NCBI GenBank assembly: GCA_030592985.1
Contig: JAUVIB010000048.1
Location: forward strand, 1-13,254
DNA: 13,254 bases
From: Calditrichaceae bacterium
GTDB taxonomy: Bacteria > Calditrichota > Calditrichia > Calditrichales > Calditrichaceae
Direction of reading: 5' to 3'
Shown piece by piece: positions 1 through 7,028 of the stretch. How positions within the stretch are numbered: the stretch's first letter is position 1; each line of letters starts with the position of its first letter. The notes below the pieces were generated by a model that saw nothing but the letters and a program-made list of their open reading frames with translations, ran no database searches and was not told the DNA's origin. Made by a program: the position numbers and the translations under genes.

Positions 1-2
1 AA

Positions 3-227
3 GATGATACTACATCATTGAAACGAATTATGGAATTAATAGAGCAATTGAAAAGTAGTAAAATTAAATTTAAAAAAATTGTACTTTATGATTTTAAAAA
101 AAATCAAGTTGAGTTCTTAACTTATATAAAGATGAATAGTTTGATTTTAGAGTGTTTAAATTCAGATTGTTATTTATCAAAAGATATTAGAGAAAAAATT
201 ATTAACAATATACTAAGATTTATGTGA
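3..227 (+). CDS. 3' end of an unknown gene (5' truncated by window)
   Basis: The frame is open from the first bases of the window to a tandem stop (TGA then TAA, 225-230), so this is the C-terminal ~74 residues of a longer protein. A TTG at 18 could serve as a start, but no ribosome binding site is visible before it. The peptide is very rich in Lys, Ile, Leu and Asn, with an amphipathic helical look (MELIEQLKSSKIKFKKI near the start) and no recognisable motif or membrane segment. I do not recognise the family. Its stop codon abuts the structured spacer at 225-371, and the next gene follows on the same strand, an arrangement like that of integron gene cassettes. Confidence 0.45.
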   Translation, partial: DDTTSLKRIMELIEQLKSSKIKFKKIVLYDFKKNQVEFLTYIKMNSLILECLNSDCYLSKDIREKIINNILRFM

Positions 228-371
228 TAAAAAACATCCTGACAAAAGTATGCAAGGGAATTTAAACGCGTCCTGTTCTTACGCACTTGTCTTAATCCGA
301 GTAAGTTATTTTAGCTCACAAAAGTTACCGGCCGCTATGCGTTTAAATCCCCTGATATTCAGCCGTTAGCA
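225..371 (+). repeat. Imperfect inverted-repeat spacer, attC-like
   Basis: This spacer is more GC-rich and more structured than its surroundings. The core stem pairs 255-269 with 339-353: fifteen positions with one C-A mismatch, arms roughly GGGAATTTAAACGC and GCGTTTAAATCCCC. Outside it, CTGA at 239-242 pairs with TCAG at 359-362 and AAC at 233-235 with GTT at 365-367, separated by asymmetric bulges. A smaller stem, CTTAC 278-282 with GTAAG 301-305, lies inside. It starts at the stop of one gene and ends at CCGTTAGCA, 26 nt before the ATG of the next. Length, position and a terminal GTTAG resemble an integron attC site of the long VCR type. However, GTTAGCA does not fit the GTTRRRY consensus, and the outer box pairs only over AAC/GTT. 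The inverted repeat is directly visible; the attC reading is tentative. Confidence 0.4.
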
Positions 372-396
372 ATTGTAAAATATAGGAGAAATATTG

Positions 397-960
397 ATGG
401 TATATTGCATAAGACGAATTACTAAAGATCATTCAACTGACTGGGAATTAATCGAAGAAGCAAATACTCCTTTAGAACTTGCAATTAAATTCTCTGAATT
501 GAATAATTTGAAACGTGGAACAACTTTACTATTGGTTGAAAATAAATCTTTTTCAGCTAAAAAGTTTCATTTCACGGTTATAGATACTGAACCATATAAA
601 ATTAAAAGTGGTATTATAAAACCGAAAAATGATGAAGATAAGCCATCCGAAGATTCTCTTAATCATGAGCAACAAGAAGATACAAGTATTGATATACAAC
701 AATCCTATCAATTTAGGACTCTACTTAGTTATGGCAAATTTATTTCTGGCTTTGGAAGGATTATTGGTATTTTAGGAGTTATTGCCATTATATGGGGGAT
801 AATTAGTGGTGAAGAAGCAGGATTTGGTATTGCTGTTGGCGCACTTTTTTTAGTTGTAATTGGAGTCGTAATGGTTGTAAACGGACAGTTGATGTCGTGT
901 TTTGTATCAATTGAAAAAAATACGAGAACAACCTGTGAATTACTTAAACGAATAAAATAA
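397..960 (+). CDS. Small two-helix membrane protein, unknown function
   Basis: The ATG at 397 is preferred over the TTG at 394 because a good ribosome binding site, AGGAG at 384-388, lies 8 nt upstream. The 187-residue product has a soluble N-terminal domain of mixed alpha/beta character (1-75), a hydrophilic acidic linker rich in Glu, Asp, Ser and Gln (76-103), then two hydrophobic segments at about 118-137 and 141-163. A short conserved-looking tail follows (GQLMSCFVSIEKNTRTTCELLKRI). No signal peptide is present. Small paralogous proteins ending in two glycine-rich helices are common in accessory regions, but I cannot assign a function. It stands alone between the attC-like spacer and the IS21 element. 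No terminator is visible after it, only a weak 6-bp hairpin at 973-997. Confidence 0.75.
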   Translation: MVYCIRRITKDHSTDWELIEEANTPLELAIKFSELNNLKRGTTLLLVENKSFSAKKFHFTVIDTEPYKIKSGIIKPKNDEDKPSEDSLNHEQQEDTSIDIQQSYQFRTLLSYGKFISGFGRIIGILGVIAIIWGIISGEEAGFGIAVGALFLVVIGVVMVVNGQLMSCFVSIEKNTRTTCELLKRIK

Positions 961-1092
961 AGTTAAAATCTCGAATATCATAAAGATTGTAATATTCAAA
1001 ATAATCCTATAATAGTTGTTATTTTTATATTTTACGAAAAGTTGGTTATTATTAGCAAATAAATGGTTTTTATTTTAAACTTGGCACATTAT
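961..1092. other. AT-rich non-coding flank left of the IS element
   Basis: This 132-bp stretch separates the small membrane-protein gene from the IS21 left end. The minus strand, where the missing 3' end of the tamB-like gene would lie if the IS had simply inserted, has stops soon after the junction in the frames I read and no TamB-like sequence. Apart from a weak hairpin (GAATAT 973-978 with ATATTC 992-997), I see nothing in it. In particular there is no second attC-like structure after the 960 stop. Confidence 0.5.
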
Positions 1093-1117
1093 TGTCAAAG
1101 TCCAAGTTAATTCCCCA
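1093..1117 (+). repeat. IS21 left terminal inverted repeat
   Basis: The outer bases are TGTCAAAG followed by TCCAAGTTAATTCCCCA. Against the reverse complement of 3705-3729 only positions 6 and 7 differ (AA here, GG at the right end). Confidence 0.93.
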
Positions 1118-1186
1118 CCCTATAGCAAAATAGGTCCATTACTATTCCCCACCTATTTGTGAAAAAGGGTCATCTTTATTCCCCAC
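1100..1186 (+). repeat. Three 34-bp-spaced internal end repeats (IS21 left)
   Basis: Three copies of a ~19-bp motif of the form GTC-A-(N)-TATTCCCCAC end at 1118, 1152 and 1186, exactly 34 bp apart. They read GTCCAAGTTAATTCCCCAC (1100-1118), GTCCATTACTATTCCCCAC (1134-1152) and GGTCATCTTTATTCCCCAC (1168-1186). IS21-family elements carry such multiple end repeats as IstA binding sites; the role here is inferred from that. Confidence 0.85.
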
Positions 1187-1249
1187 TTTATCCATAACAA
1201 AAAATTTGCTATATCTCCATTTTGTACTATTAATCAATTTGGAGGAACT

Positions 1250-2827
1250 ATGGCCTATAAGGAGATTTTATTTATGGATATCTATGAAATTATTCGTCGC
1301 TGGCATGCGGAACAAAGTATTAGTCATATTGCTAATTCACTTGGCTACGATCGTAAAACGGTTCGTAGCTATGTAAAGGATGCAATAGATAACGGGATAT
1401 CTCAACAAGAGCAACTACCGCCCAAAGATAAGATTTTGAAATTACTATCCTGCAGCGTAAAACAAATCAGACGCAAACAACCGGTTAGTAATATCTTACA
1501 AGATTATAAAGATGAAATTATCGAATTGATTAATAATTCATCGAATCCTTTAAAAGCAAAAAGCGCTTTTGAGGTTATCCAATTAAGACATCAATTGTAT
1601 AATGTAAGTTACAGTACTTTTAAACGTTTTTTTAATAAACATTGTCGTTTAGAGACAAAAAAGTATAACAGAACACTCCCCATAACTTGCCGTATAGAAA
1701 CACCTGCCGGTCAACTTGTTCAAATAGATTACGCAAAAATGGGTTTAATATATGATAAAGAACTAAAGAGAAAAAGAACGGTTTATTCCTTTATTGCAAC
1801 TCTTGCCTACAGTCGTCATAAATTTATAGACTTTGTATACAGGCAGGACGAACAAAGCTTTGTAAGATCAAATGTTAAAATGTTCGAGCATTTTGGTGGT
1901 ACAACACAAATTATATCCATAGATAATCTCAAAAGCGGAGTTGTAAAACCGGATTTATATGATCCGAAAATAAATCGATTATATAGTGAATTTGCAGAGC
2001 ATTCTGATGTTTTTATTGATCCGTGTCGTGTTCGCAGCCCTAAAGACAAAGGTAAAGTTGAAAGAGATGTACAAACCATAAGAGAACAGTTTAGAAAATT
2101 AATAGCGCTTCATCCGAATTTAGACATCCAAACAGCTAACCACTTGATAAACCAATGGATAAAAGAAGTTTATGGAACAAAAGAGCACGGTAGCAGCGGA
2201 TTGAAACCGTATGAATCATTTATACAAAATGAAAAGAAAGCCTTAAGAGAGCTTCCGTTTAAACCTTTTGAGCTTGGTGAATGGAAAAGAGCTAAAGTAC
2301 ATCCCGACTGTTTTATTCAATATAAAAAACAATATTATTCGGTACCTTATAAATATTCGGGTAAAAATATATGGATAAGGGCAACGGATAAAATCGTATC
2401 GATTTATTATAATGATGAAATTATAAAACAACATCTGCGAACGGAAAGTAAACGCCATACTGATTTTAACGATTTTCCGGAAAGAATAAAGGTTTCGGTA
2501 AATCCGGAAGTTTTTGAAAATATCATCTTAAAAGCAAATGGGGTTGGTCATTATTATAAAAAAATGATTGAAAAAACGCTTAAAATTCACGCCTGGATGA
2601 GATTACGGCGCGCTCAGGGATTTATAGCTTTGAAAGAGAAATATCCTTATAAACAATTAGAAAAAGCGGCAAAATATGTTATTGAAAAAGATATAGATAT
2701 TACGCCTAAAGAATTTGAATATCTTATATCCAATATAAATGACTATGATAGTAGTGAGCGTATCCCGATGAGCGCCACTACAAAAAGTTTTCTTAGAGAT
2801 AATCAATACTATAACACAAAACAATGA
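1250..2827 (+). CDS. istA: IS21-family transposase IstA
   Basis: IstA is the DDE recombinase that cuts and joins the IS ends. The 525-residue product has an N-terminal helix-turn-helix (about 11-42, IYEIIRRWH...ISHIANSLGYDRKTVRSYV). An RNase H-like catalytic core follows, with a visible triad: D160 in QLVQIDYAKMG, D225 in IISIDNLKSG and E271 in KDKGKVERDVQ. Downstream come the family's HGSSGLKPYESF motif and a C-terminal beta-rich domain (YSVPYKYSGKNIWIRA). The length is normal for the family. The ATG is preceded by GGAGG at 1241-1245, 4 nt away. istB begins 12 nt after the stop. The protein appears intact. Confidence 0.96.
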   Translation: MAYKEILFMDIYEIIRRWHAEQSISHIANSLGYDRKTVRSYVKDAIDNGISQQEQLPPKDKILKLLSCSVKQIRRKQPVSNILQDYKDEIIELINNSSNPLKAKSAFEVIQLRHQLYNVSYSTFKRFFNKHCRLETKKYNRTLPITCRIETPAGQLVQIDYAKMGLIYDKELKRKRTVYSFIATLAYSRHKFIDFVYRQDEQSFVRSNVKMFEHFGGTTQIISIDNLKSGVVKPDLYDPKINRLYSEFAEHSDVFIDPCRVRSPKDKGKVERDVQTIREQFRKLIALHPNLDIQTANHLINQWIKEVYGTKEHGSSGLKPYESFIQNEKKALRELPFKPFELGEWKRAKVHPDCFIQYKKQYYSVPYKYSGKNIWIRATDKIVSIYYNDEIIKQHLRTESKRHTDFNDFPERIKVSVNPEVFENIILKANGVGHYYKKMIEKTLKIHAWMRLRRAQGFIALKEKYPYKQLEKAAKYVIEKDIDITPKEFEYLISNINDYDSSERIPMSATTKSFLRDNQYYNTKQ

Positions 2828-2839
2828 AAGGAGCATGTA

Positions 2840-3592
2840 ATGGAACACATTATGGATATCAAAAATCAGCTTATGCGGCTAAAAATGAGCGGAATGCTTG
2901 ACACGGTTGAATTAAGGCTGTCTCAAGCGCAAAACAGCGAACTTTCTTATAGCGAATTACTTACCTTGCTTTTAAATGATGAGATAGAAAAAAGACAAAG
3001 CAGAAAGCTCAAAACTTTAATACGTAAAGCAGGTATTGGTAATCAACAGACGCTTGAAAATTTTGATTTTAAATTTAATCGCAGTATTAATGCTGCACAG
3101 ATTAGAGAACTGGCTACCGGTCGTTTTATAAGTAAAGGAGAAAATATCTTTTTTATCGGACCAACCGGTACGGGAAAAACACATTTAACCAAAGCTATTT
3201 GTCATCACGCTTGTCGTATGAATCTTAACGTATTATATTATCGCTTTTATGAACTTTTTAACTTCCTCAAAGAAGCGGACCTGAAAAATCAAATCACTGC
3301 AATGATGCGTCAAATAAACAGAGCCTCAATATTGGCAATAGATGATTTTGCTTTTAATAAAATCGACCAAATATCGGCGGAATTATTATATGCTATTGTT
3401 GACTCGAGATATAGACAAAACGCGTTGATAATTACAAGTAATCGCGCTATAGAAGATTGGATAGAAATCTTTCCTGATCCGGTAATGGGAAACGCTATTA
3501 TGGACAGATTAGCACATAGCGCTCATCAAATAATTATAAAAGGTGATTCTTATCGTACAAAATTCAAACCTAAAAAGAATCAAAATGCTTGA
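2840..3592 (+). CDS. istB: IS21 helper ATPase IstB
   Basis: IstB is the AAA+ ATPase, related to DnaC, that assists IstA in target capture and stimulates transposition. The 250-residue product has an N-terminal helical region (1-75) and a Walker A motif GPTGTGKT at 107-114. A Walker B motif ILAIDD lies at 164-169, a sensor-1 region IITSN at 197-201, and a candidate arginine finger in MDRLAH at 221-226. The ATG at 2840 has AAAGGAG (2827-2833) 6 nt upstream, placed just after the istA stop, so the genes are probably co-translated from one message. It is full length and intact. The protein ends ~137 bp before the right end of the element. Confidence 0.96.
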   Translation: MEHIMDIKNQLMRLKMSGMLDTVELRLSQAQNSELSYSELLTLLLNDEIEKRQSRKLKTLIRKAGIGNQQTLENFDFKFNRSINAAQIRELATGRFISKGENIFFIGPTGTGKTHLTKAICHHACRMNLNVLYYRFYELFNFLKEADLKNQITAMMRQINRASILAIDDFAFNKIDQISAELLYAIVDSRYRQNALIITSNRAIEDWIEIFPDPVMGNAIMDRLAHSAHQIIIKGDSYRTKFKPKKNQNA

Positions 3593-3679
3593 TGTGGTAA
3601 TTATATTTTCCTATTTTAAAAAGAGTAAAATGAAAAACGCTAAGTTAATAAAAATATGCTGAAATGATAAGCGGTTAAA

Positions 3680-3722
3680 GTGGGGAATTACGATGGCCCT
3701 AACATGGGGAATTAACTTGGAC
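3680..3722 (-). repeat. Two internal end repeats (IS21 right)
   Basis: On the minus strand, two copies of the left-end motif occur: GTCCAAGTTAATTCCCCAT (3722-3704) and GGCCATCGTAATTCCCCAC (3698-3680). Their spacing is 24 bp, not the 34 bp seen at the left end, so the two transposase-binding ends are asymmetric. Confidence 0.8.
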
Positions 3723-5456
3723 CCTGACACCAATATCCCCATTTAAAGATATTGATCCATTATTTATCGGCAAGTTGAGCGTGTCTACGGTGATTTTATC
3801 GTTCAAAAATTTAATGGAAACGATACCATTCTTTATGGGAGCATTAATATAATCTTGTTTAAATTTGAGAGACTTAATAAGTAAATCTCCATAAATATTC
3901 GGGTCTTTTATATCACCATTAAGTTGTATTGAACTGTTCAGTTCTCCGTCTAAATCATGTAGTTGGGGTATAAACGGCCGTATGAAAGATAAGTTAAAAT
4001 CTATAATTGATGCATCTATCCGAATACTGTCATATGTTGAGTAACCACTAATTTTGACGATTTCTTTGTTTGGCATAGATGATGTGATATCAACCAGTAG
4101 CTTTTCTCCAATAATATCAATTTTACCATGAGTCATTAGAGGAACAGAATTACTTATAAATGCGATTGAGTCTATTTTAATTAATGTATCTGAAATTAAA
4201 ATACTTGTATTGATATCATCAAATAATATATCATTGTCATCATATATGATCTTGCTTCCTTTAATTATAAAGAATCCGTCAAGATTTGGCTTTGATAATG
4301 TACCATTCCAGGAAAGGTCATGCGTGCTTATACCTGATAGGGTGTAATCAGAAGGAAGAAACGGATTGAAAATTTCCAGGTCAATATCTTTAGCGGTAAT
4401 ATTTCCGGAAGTATGACTAATATTGAAATGATTATTTGACGAATCACTGAAGTTAAAAGTCATATGTGAGGTCGAAGATTCATCTAACAAGAAAAGTTGT
4501 AAAGTATCAATACTTAATTTGTTGTTATGGAAAGTTGATGTTCCCCACGCTGAATCAACATAGACCGTATTATGAAATGATGGCTTTATGGCTGTGAAGT
4601 AAAATTTGCCTACTGGATTTTTCATGTTACTATCTGTCTTTACATCTAAATTAAAACTAAACAAGCCGCTCCATTTTGGAATGTCAGGTATAAAGGGTAA
4701 CACATCCTGAATAAATATTTCATTTCCATTAACATTAAATAACCATATTGAATCTTTCAATGCCATTGAAGTCTTTATTTTATGTTTAGACTGTTTAAAT
4801 GATATTTCAATATCTGATTGTTTTGTTTTTAAATTCACAAGACCATCAATTGAAATAATGTTATTGTTTTTATGAATAGAAAGGGTATCTATGGTAATGA
4901 TTGAATTATTTAAGTTAATTTCTGTATAAATGCTATCTAAGTGGTATTTTTTATAAGTAGTATTCTTTCCCTCGATTATTATTTTCCCATTTAAATTGTT
5001 GAAACTTCCTTTAACTTGTGCTTCATATTTAATTATAGTACTAAAGTCAGTAAGATTAAAAGGATTAAGTAGCGTATCATATGATGTAAAATAGGAATCT
5101 TCAATAGTTAATGATGAATTAGAATATAGAATATCCACAGAAGCAGTATCAAGAGGGAAATTGTTATACTCTAACGATTTCACATGTATACTTGTAAATA
5201 TATCAGGCCATTTGAATGAGCCGTTTAATTGAACTTTTCCCTTAATATTTGGTATTTCTATCTGCTCTATAATAGATTCGAGGGAATGAATAACACCGTA
5301 ATAAACTCCTGAGGCAGAAGGTCCTTTTAAATTAATATCTACTTCGATACTATCATAAATGCCATGATCTATTTTTATTTTTCCTACGCCGTTATTTATG
5401 TTAATGGCCGTTTCTAAATAATCTTGATCATTATTTAAATTTTGTAGATTTATATC
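3699..5456 (-). pseudogene. TamB/AsmA-like gene, middle part, 3' end lost at IS21
   Basis: This is the downstream continuation, in the same reading frame, of the gene starting at 6650. Immediately after the TAA at 5457-5459 the frame resumes with DINLQNLNNDQDYLETAINI and stays open for about 575 residues to the IS21 boundary, plus ten residues read from the IS end (GVRVQVNSPC) before a stop. A GTG at 5183 is only an internal codon: the frame is open well upstream of it and no convincing ribosome site precedes it. The protein is made of beta-strand repeats with recurring LNG/LDG turns (ELNSSIQLNGDIKDPNIYGDL, DLVN-like SISLNGDI), typical of TamB and AsmA-type periplasmic bridge proteins. The conserved C-terminal TamB domain (DUF490), which ends family members and contacts the outer-membrane partner, is absent. 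I judge this fragment non-functional. Confidence 0.75.
3705..3729 (-). repeat. IS21 right terminal inverted repeat
   Basis: On the minus strand this reads TGTCAGGG followed by TCCAAGTTAATTCCCCA, matching the left end at 23 of 25 positions. It forms the junction with the truncated tamB-like reading frame. Confidence 0.93.
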
Positions 5457-6650
5457 TTATTTGATATTAATTTGTTTTAAATTTATAAGTTTCCCACTGG
5501 ATTCAAAATAGCCATTTAGAGATCCATTTAAAAGAGGAATAGTATTGTAGTTGGATGGTATAATTTTTTTCACTTTAATATTGTTCATATTTAAACTGAG
5601 CTCATAGGATTTATTCCTATTTAAATCAATGTAACCCTTAATGTTTACCCTTCCACCCAATATTTCTAAATTTATCTGTGGGAAAAGAATACGGTCTTTT
5701 TGTATATTAATCGTAATCAAACTTGCTGAAATAGGAATTGTGGAAATATTTATTGCAGAAATTGATGATGAGATAGTGAGATTTGAAATGTCTCCGTTTA
5801 GAGTTACGTCGAAAATTGTTTGATCGTTTTTATTTAAATAAGTTAGTGCTGCAGTATCTAAAATACTTTTTATTGTATTATATGGTGATCCGTTTCCATG
5901 GAAAGAGCCGTTTAAAGTTATAGGGTTGTTTGCAATCCCAATGTCAAGTTTTCCTGAAAGGTTGAGCTTTGGCATATGTAGTACAACTGTATCAATAATA
6001 ATGGAGGATGAATTAATCTCAGCTTTTATTTTGATGGAATCACTTATTAACGGCTCATTATAATAATCAAAACAAAGAGAATGTAAAGTGACATCTAATT
6101 TGAAAATATTGTTCACCAGAGACATATTAGCGGATAAATTATGACCGATAATATTTATTGGAATAGAACGATCATCATACCTGAATTTTGAATCGTTGAT
6201 GGATAAGTTTTCAATTGCAACATACTGGGAAGAAGAGGTGGTATCCATTTTGCTATTTTCTGTGTTAAGTAAACTTAATTGGAAAACACCGGATGAATCA
6301 CGTCTAATATTAATCTTAAGTCCATCAACTTTGATGGATTTAAAAATTAGTTTACCGTTTAAAAGAGAAAGGAGAGAATAATCTATTACCGCATTTTCAA
6401 AATAAATGAGTGTATCTGCATTCTTTTTCAGATAAAAATTGTCAATATCAATATGGGAAAATAGATTTGAATGTATACCGCTGATTTCAACTCTACCGTT
6501 TAGTTCATTATTTAGCATGTCAGAGGTATATTGTGTTATTATCTTTTGTCCTGTAGATGAATATAGGAAAAGAATAAATATAAAATAAGAGGTAATAATT
6601 AGTATGAAAAAATATCCGAATATTTTAAGAATGGTTTTCATCGTGTTCAT
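5457..6650 (-). pseudogene. TamB/AsmA-like gene, N-terminal part, ended by in-frame stop
   Basis: TamB/AsmA-like proteins are inner-membrane-anchored, periplasm-spanning beta-rich proteins implicated in outer-membrane protein assembly or lipid transport. This 397-residue part has the expected N-terminal signal anchor (hydrophobic 8-30, GYFFILIITSYFIFILFLY). The family-like TGQKIITQYTSDMLNNELNGRVEISGI segment follows, then repetitive amphipathic beta-strands. The start could be M1 (6650) or M4 (6641); no clear ribosome site favours either. It ends at a TAA (5457-5459), but the same frame remains open beyond it and has the same composition and repeat pattern, so the stop is internal to one ancestral gene of at least ~973 codons. 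Full-length relatives usually exceed 1200 residues. A truncated N-terminal half could still be made. Confidence 0.78.
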
Positions 6651-6844
6651 ATACTTAAAACTTATATTTATCTTACTTTTTTATCACTGTATCTGTTATT
6701 AATAATATGAATGACCAGTAAAATTAATTTTGGTCTTGCCAAAGGCATCCCTGCAGGAAAAGTTCGAATATGATGTAAATATTGTACCCCGAGATGAAGC
6801 ACGGGGCTATTCAGAACAAATTTGCGAGAACTTATGACCTGAAT

Positions 6845-6868
6845 ACCCACTATCTTCAGATAGTGGGT
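6845..6868. repeat. Perfect 10-bp hairpin
   Basis: ACCCACTATC (6845-6854) pairs exactly with GATAGTGGGT (6859-6868) around the tetraloop TTCA. It is not followed by a T-run on either strand, so it is not an ordinary intrinsic terminator. Confidence 0.8.
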
Positions 6869-6878
6869 TAAATTTCAT

Positions 6879-6908
6879 ATATATTTTGGGCTTTAGTCCA
6901 AAATATAT
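6879..6908. repeat. Second hairpin, 11-bp stem plus C-G closing pair
   Basis: ATATATTTTGG (6879-6889) pairs exactly with CCAAAATATAT (6898-6908). Within the 8-base loop GCTTTAGT, further G-T and C-G pairs leave a TTTA tetraloop. It lies only 10 bp from the preceding perfect hairpin. Confidence 0.8.
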
Positions 6909-6962
6909 TGATTATTATCTCAACCGGTCATTCATATTACTAATATACTGATATATTAAAAT

Positions 6963-6993
6963 AAAAAAAGTCCGGATAAACTATTAGCCGGAC
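6963..6993 (-). terminator. Rho-independent terminator of the outer-membrane operon
   Basis: On the minus strand, GTCCGG (6993-6988) pairs with CCGGAC (6975-6970), with further A-T pairing inside the loop, and seven T residues (6969-6963) follow directly. It lies 36 bp downstream of the stop of the porV-like gene and fits a canonical intrinsic terminator for that transcript. Confidence 0.88.
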
Positions 6994-7028
6994 AATAAAT
7001 TGAAAAATCATTTAAACAAAAAAATATA

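Larger units (their letters stand above)
1093..3729 (+). mobile_element. Complete IS21-family insertion sequence
   Basis: The element is 2637 bp and carries the two-gene istA-istB pair of the IS21 family in its standard order. It begins TGTCA and ends TGACA, matching the TG...CA ends of the family. The terminal inverted repeats at 1093-1117 and 3705-3729 agree at 23 of 25 positions. Additional internal copies of the end sequence lie inside both ends, as in other IS21 members where they bind the transposase. Both genes are full length with intact catalytic motifs, so the element is probably functional. No target duplication is visible: the 8 bases on the left (CACATTAT) and right (CCAATATC) differ. 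The sequences on either side are also unrelated, arguing for a later deletion or recombination at the element. Confidence 0.95.
6697..6945. repeat. 249-bp hairpin-rich unit with terminal inverted repeats (MITE/REP-like)
   Basis: The unit is bounded by 23-bp inverted repeats at 6697-6719 (ending ATATGAATGACCAGT) and 6923-6945 (starting ACCGGTCATTCATAT), which match at 21 of 23 positions. Between them lie three hairpins: CCCCG/CGGGG at 6787-6806, a perfect 10-bp stem with TTCA loop at 6845-6868, and a ~12-bp stem at 6879-6908. No believable coding frame is present. Palindromes of this sort are seen in REP sequences mobilised by IS200/RAYT-type transposases and in MITEs. The structure is seen directly; the mobile nature is inferred. 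It accounts for most of the gene-free stretch between the tamB-like start and the porV-like terminator. Confidence 0.6.

Noticed and set aside
961..1092. A second attC-like site after the small membrane-protein gene
   Set aside because: Only weak AT-only pairings are present (for example GAATAT/ATATTC); there is no long stem or GTTRRRY-like box.
1085..3737. A target-site duplication flanking the IS21 element
   Set aside because: Comparison of the bases outside both ends in direct orientation gives no match of 4-8 bases.
3699..5183. Second half of the tamB-like region as an independent gene starting at GTG 5183
   Set aside because: The frame is open for 91 codons upstream of that GTG up to the TAA, with the same type of sequence, and there is no signal peptide or good ribosome site.
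5457..5459. Possibility that TAA is recoded as a sense codon
   Set aside because: Other clear genes in the window (kdsA, rsmE, the DUF3078-like gene) end at TAA at the length expected for their families, so TAA works as a stop here.
6668..6850. 60-residue minus-strand frame
   Set aside because: It lies within the palindromic unit and has no ribosome site or plausible protein character; it is a by-product of the repeat sequence.
6845..6908. The two adjacent hairpins as a bidirectional intrinsic terminator
   Set aside because: Neither stem is followed by a T-run on either strand, and the true terminator for the minus-strand operon is at 6963-6993.
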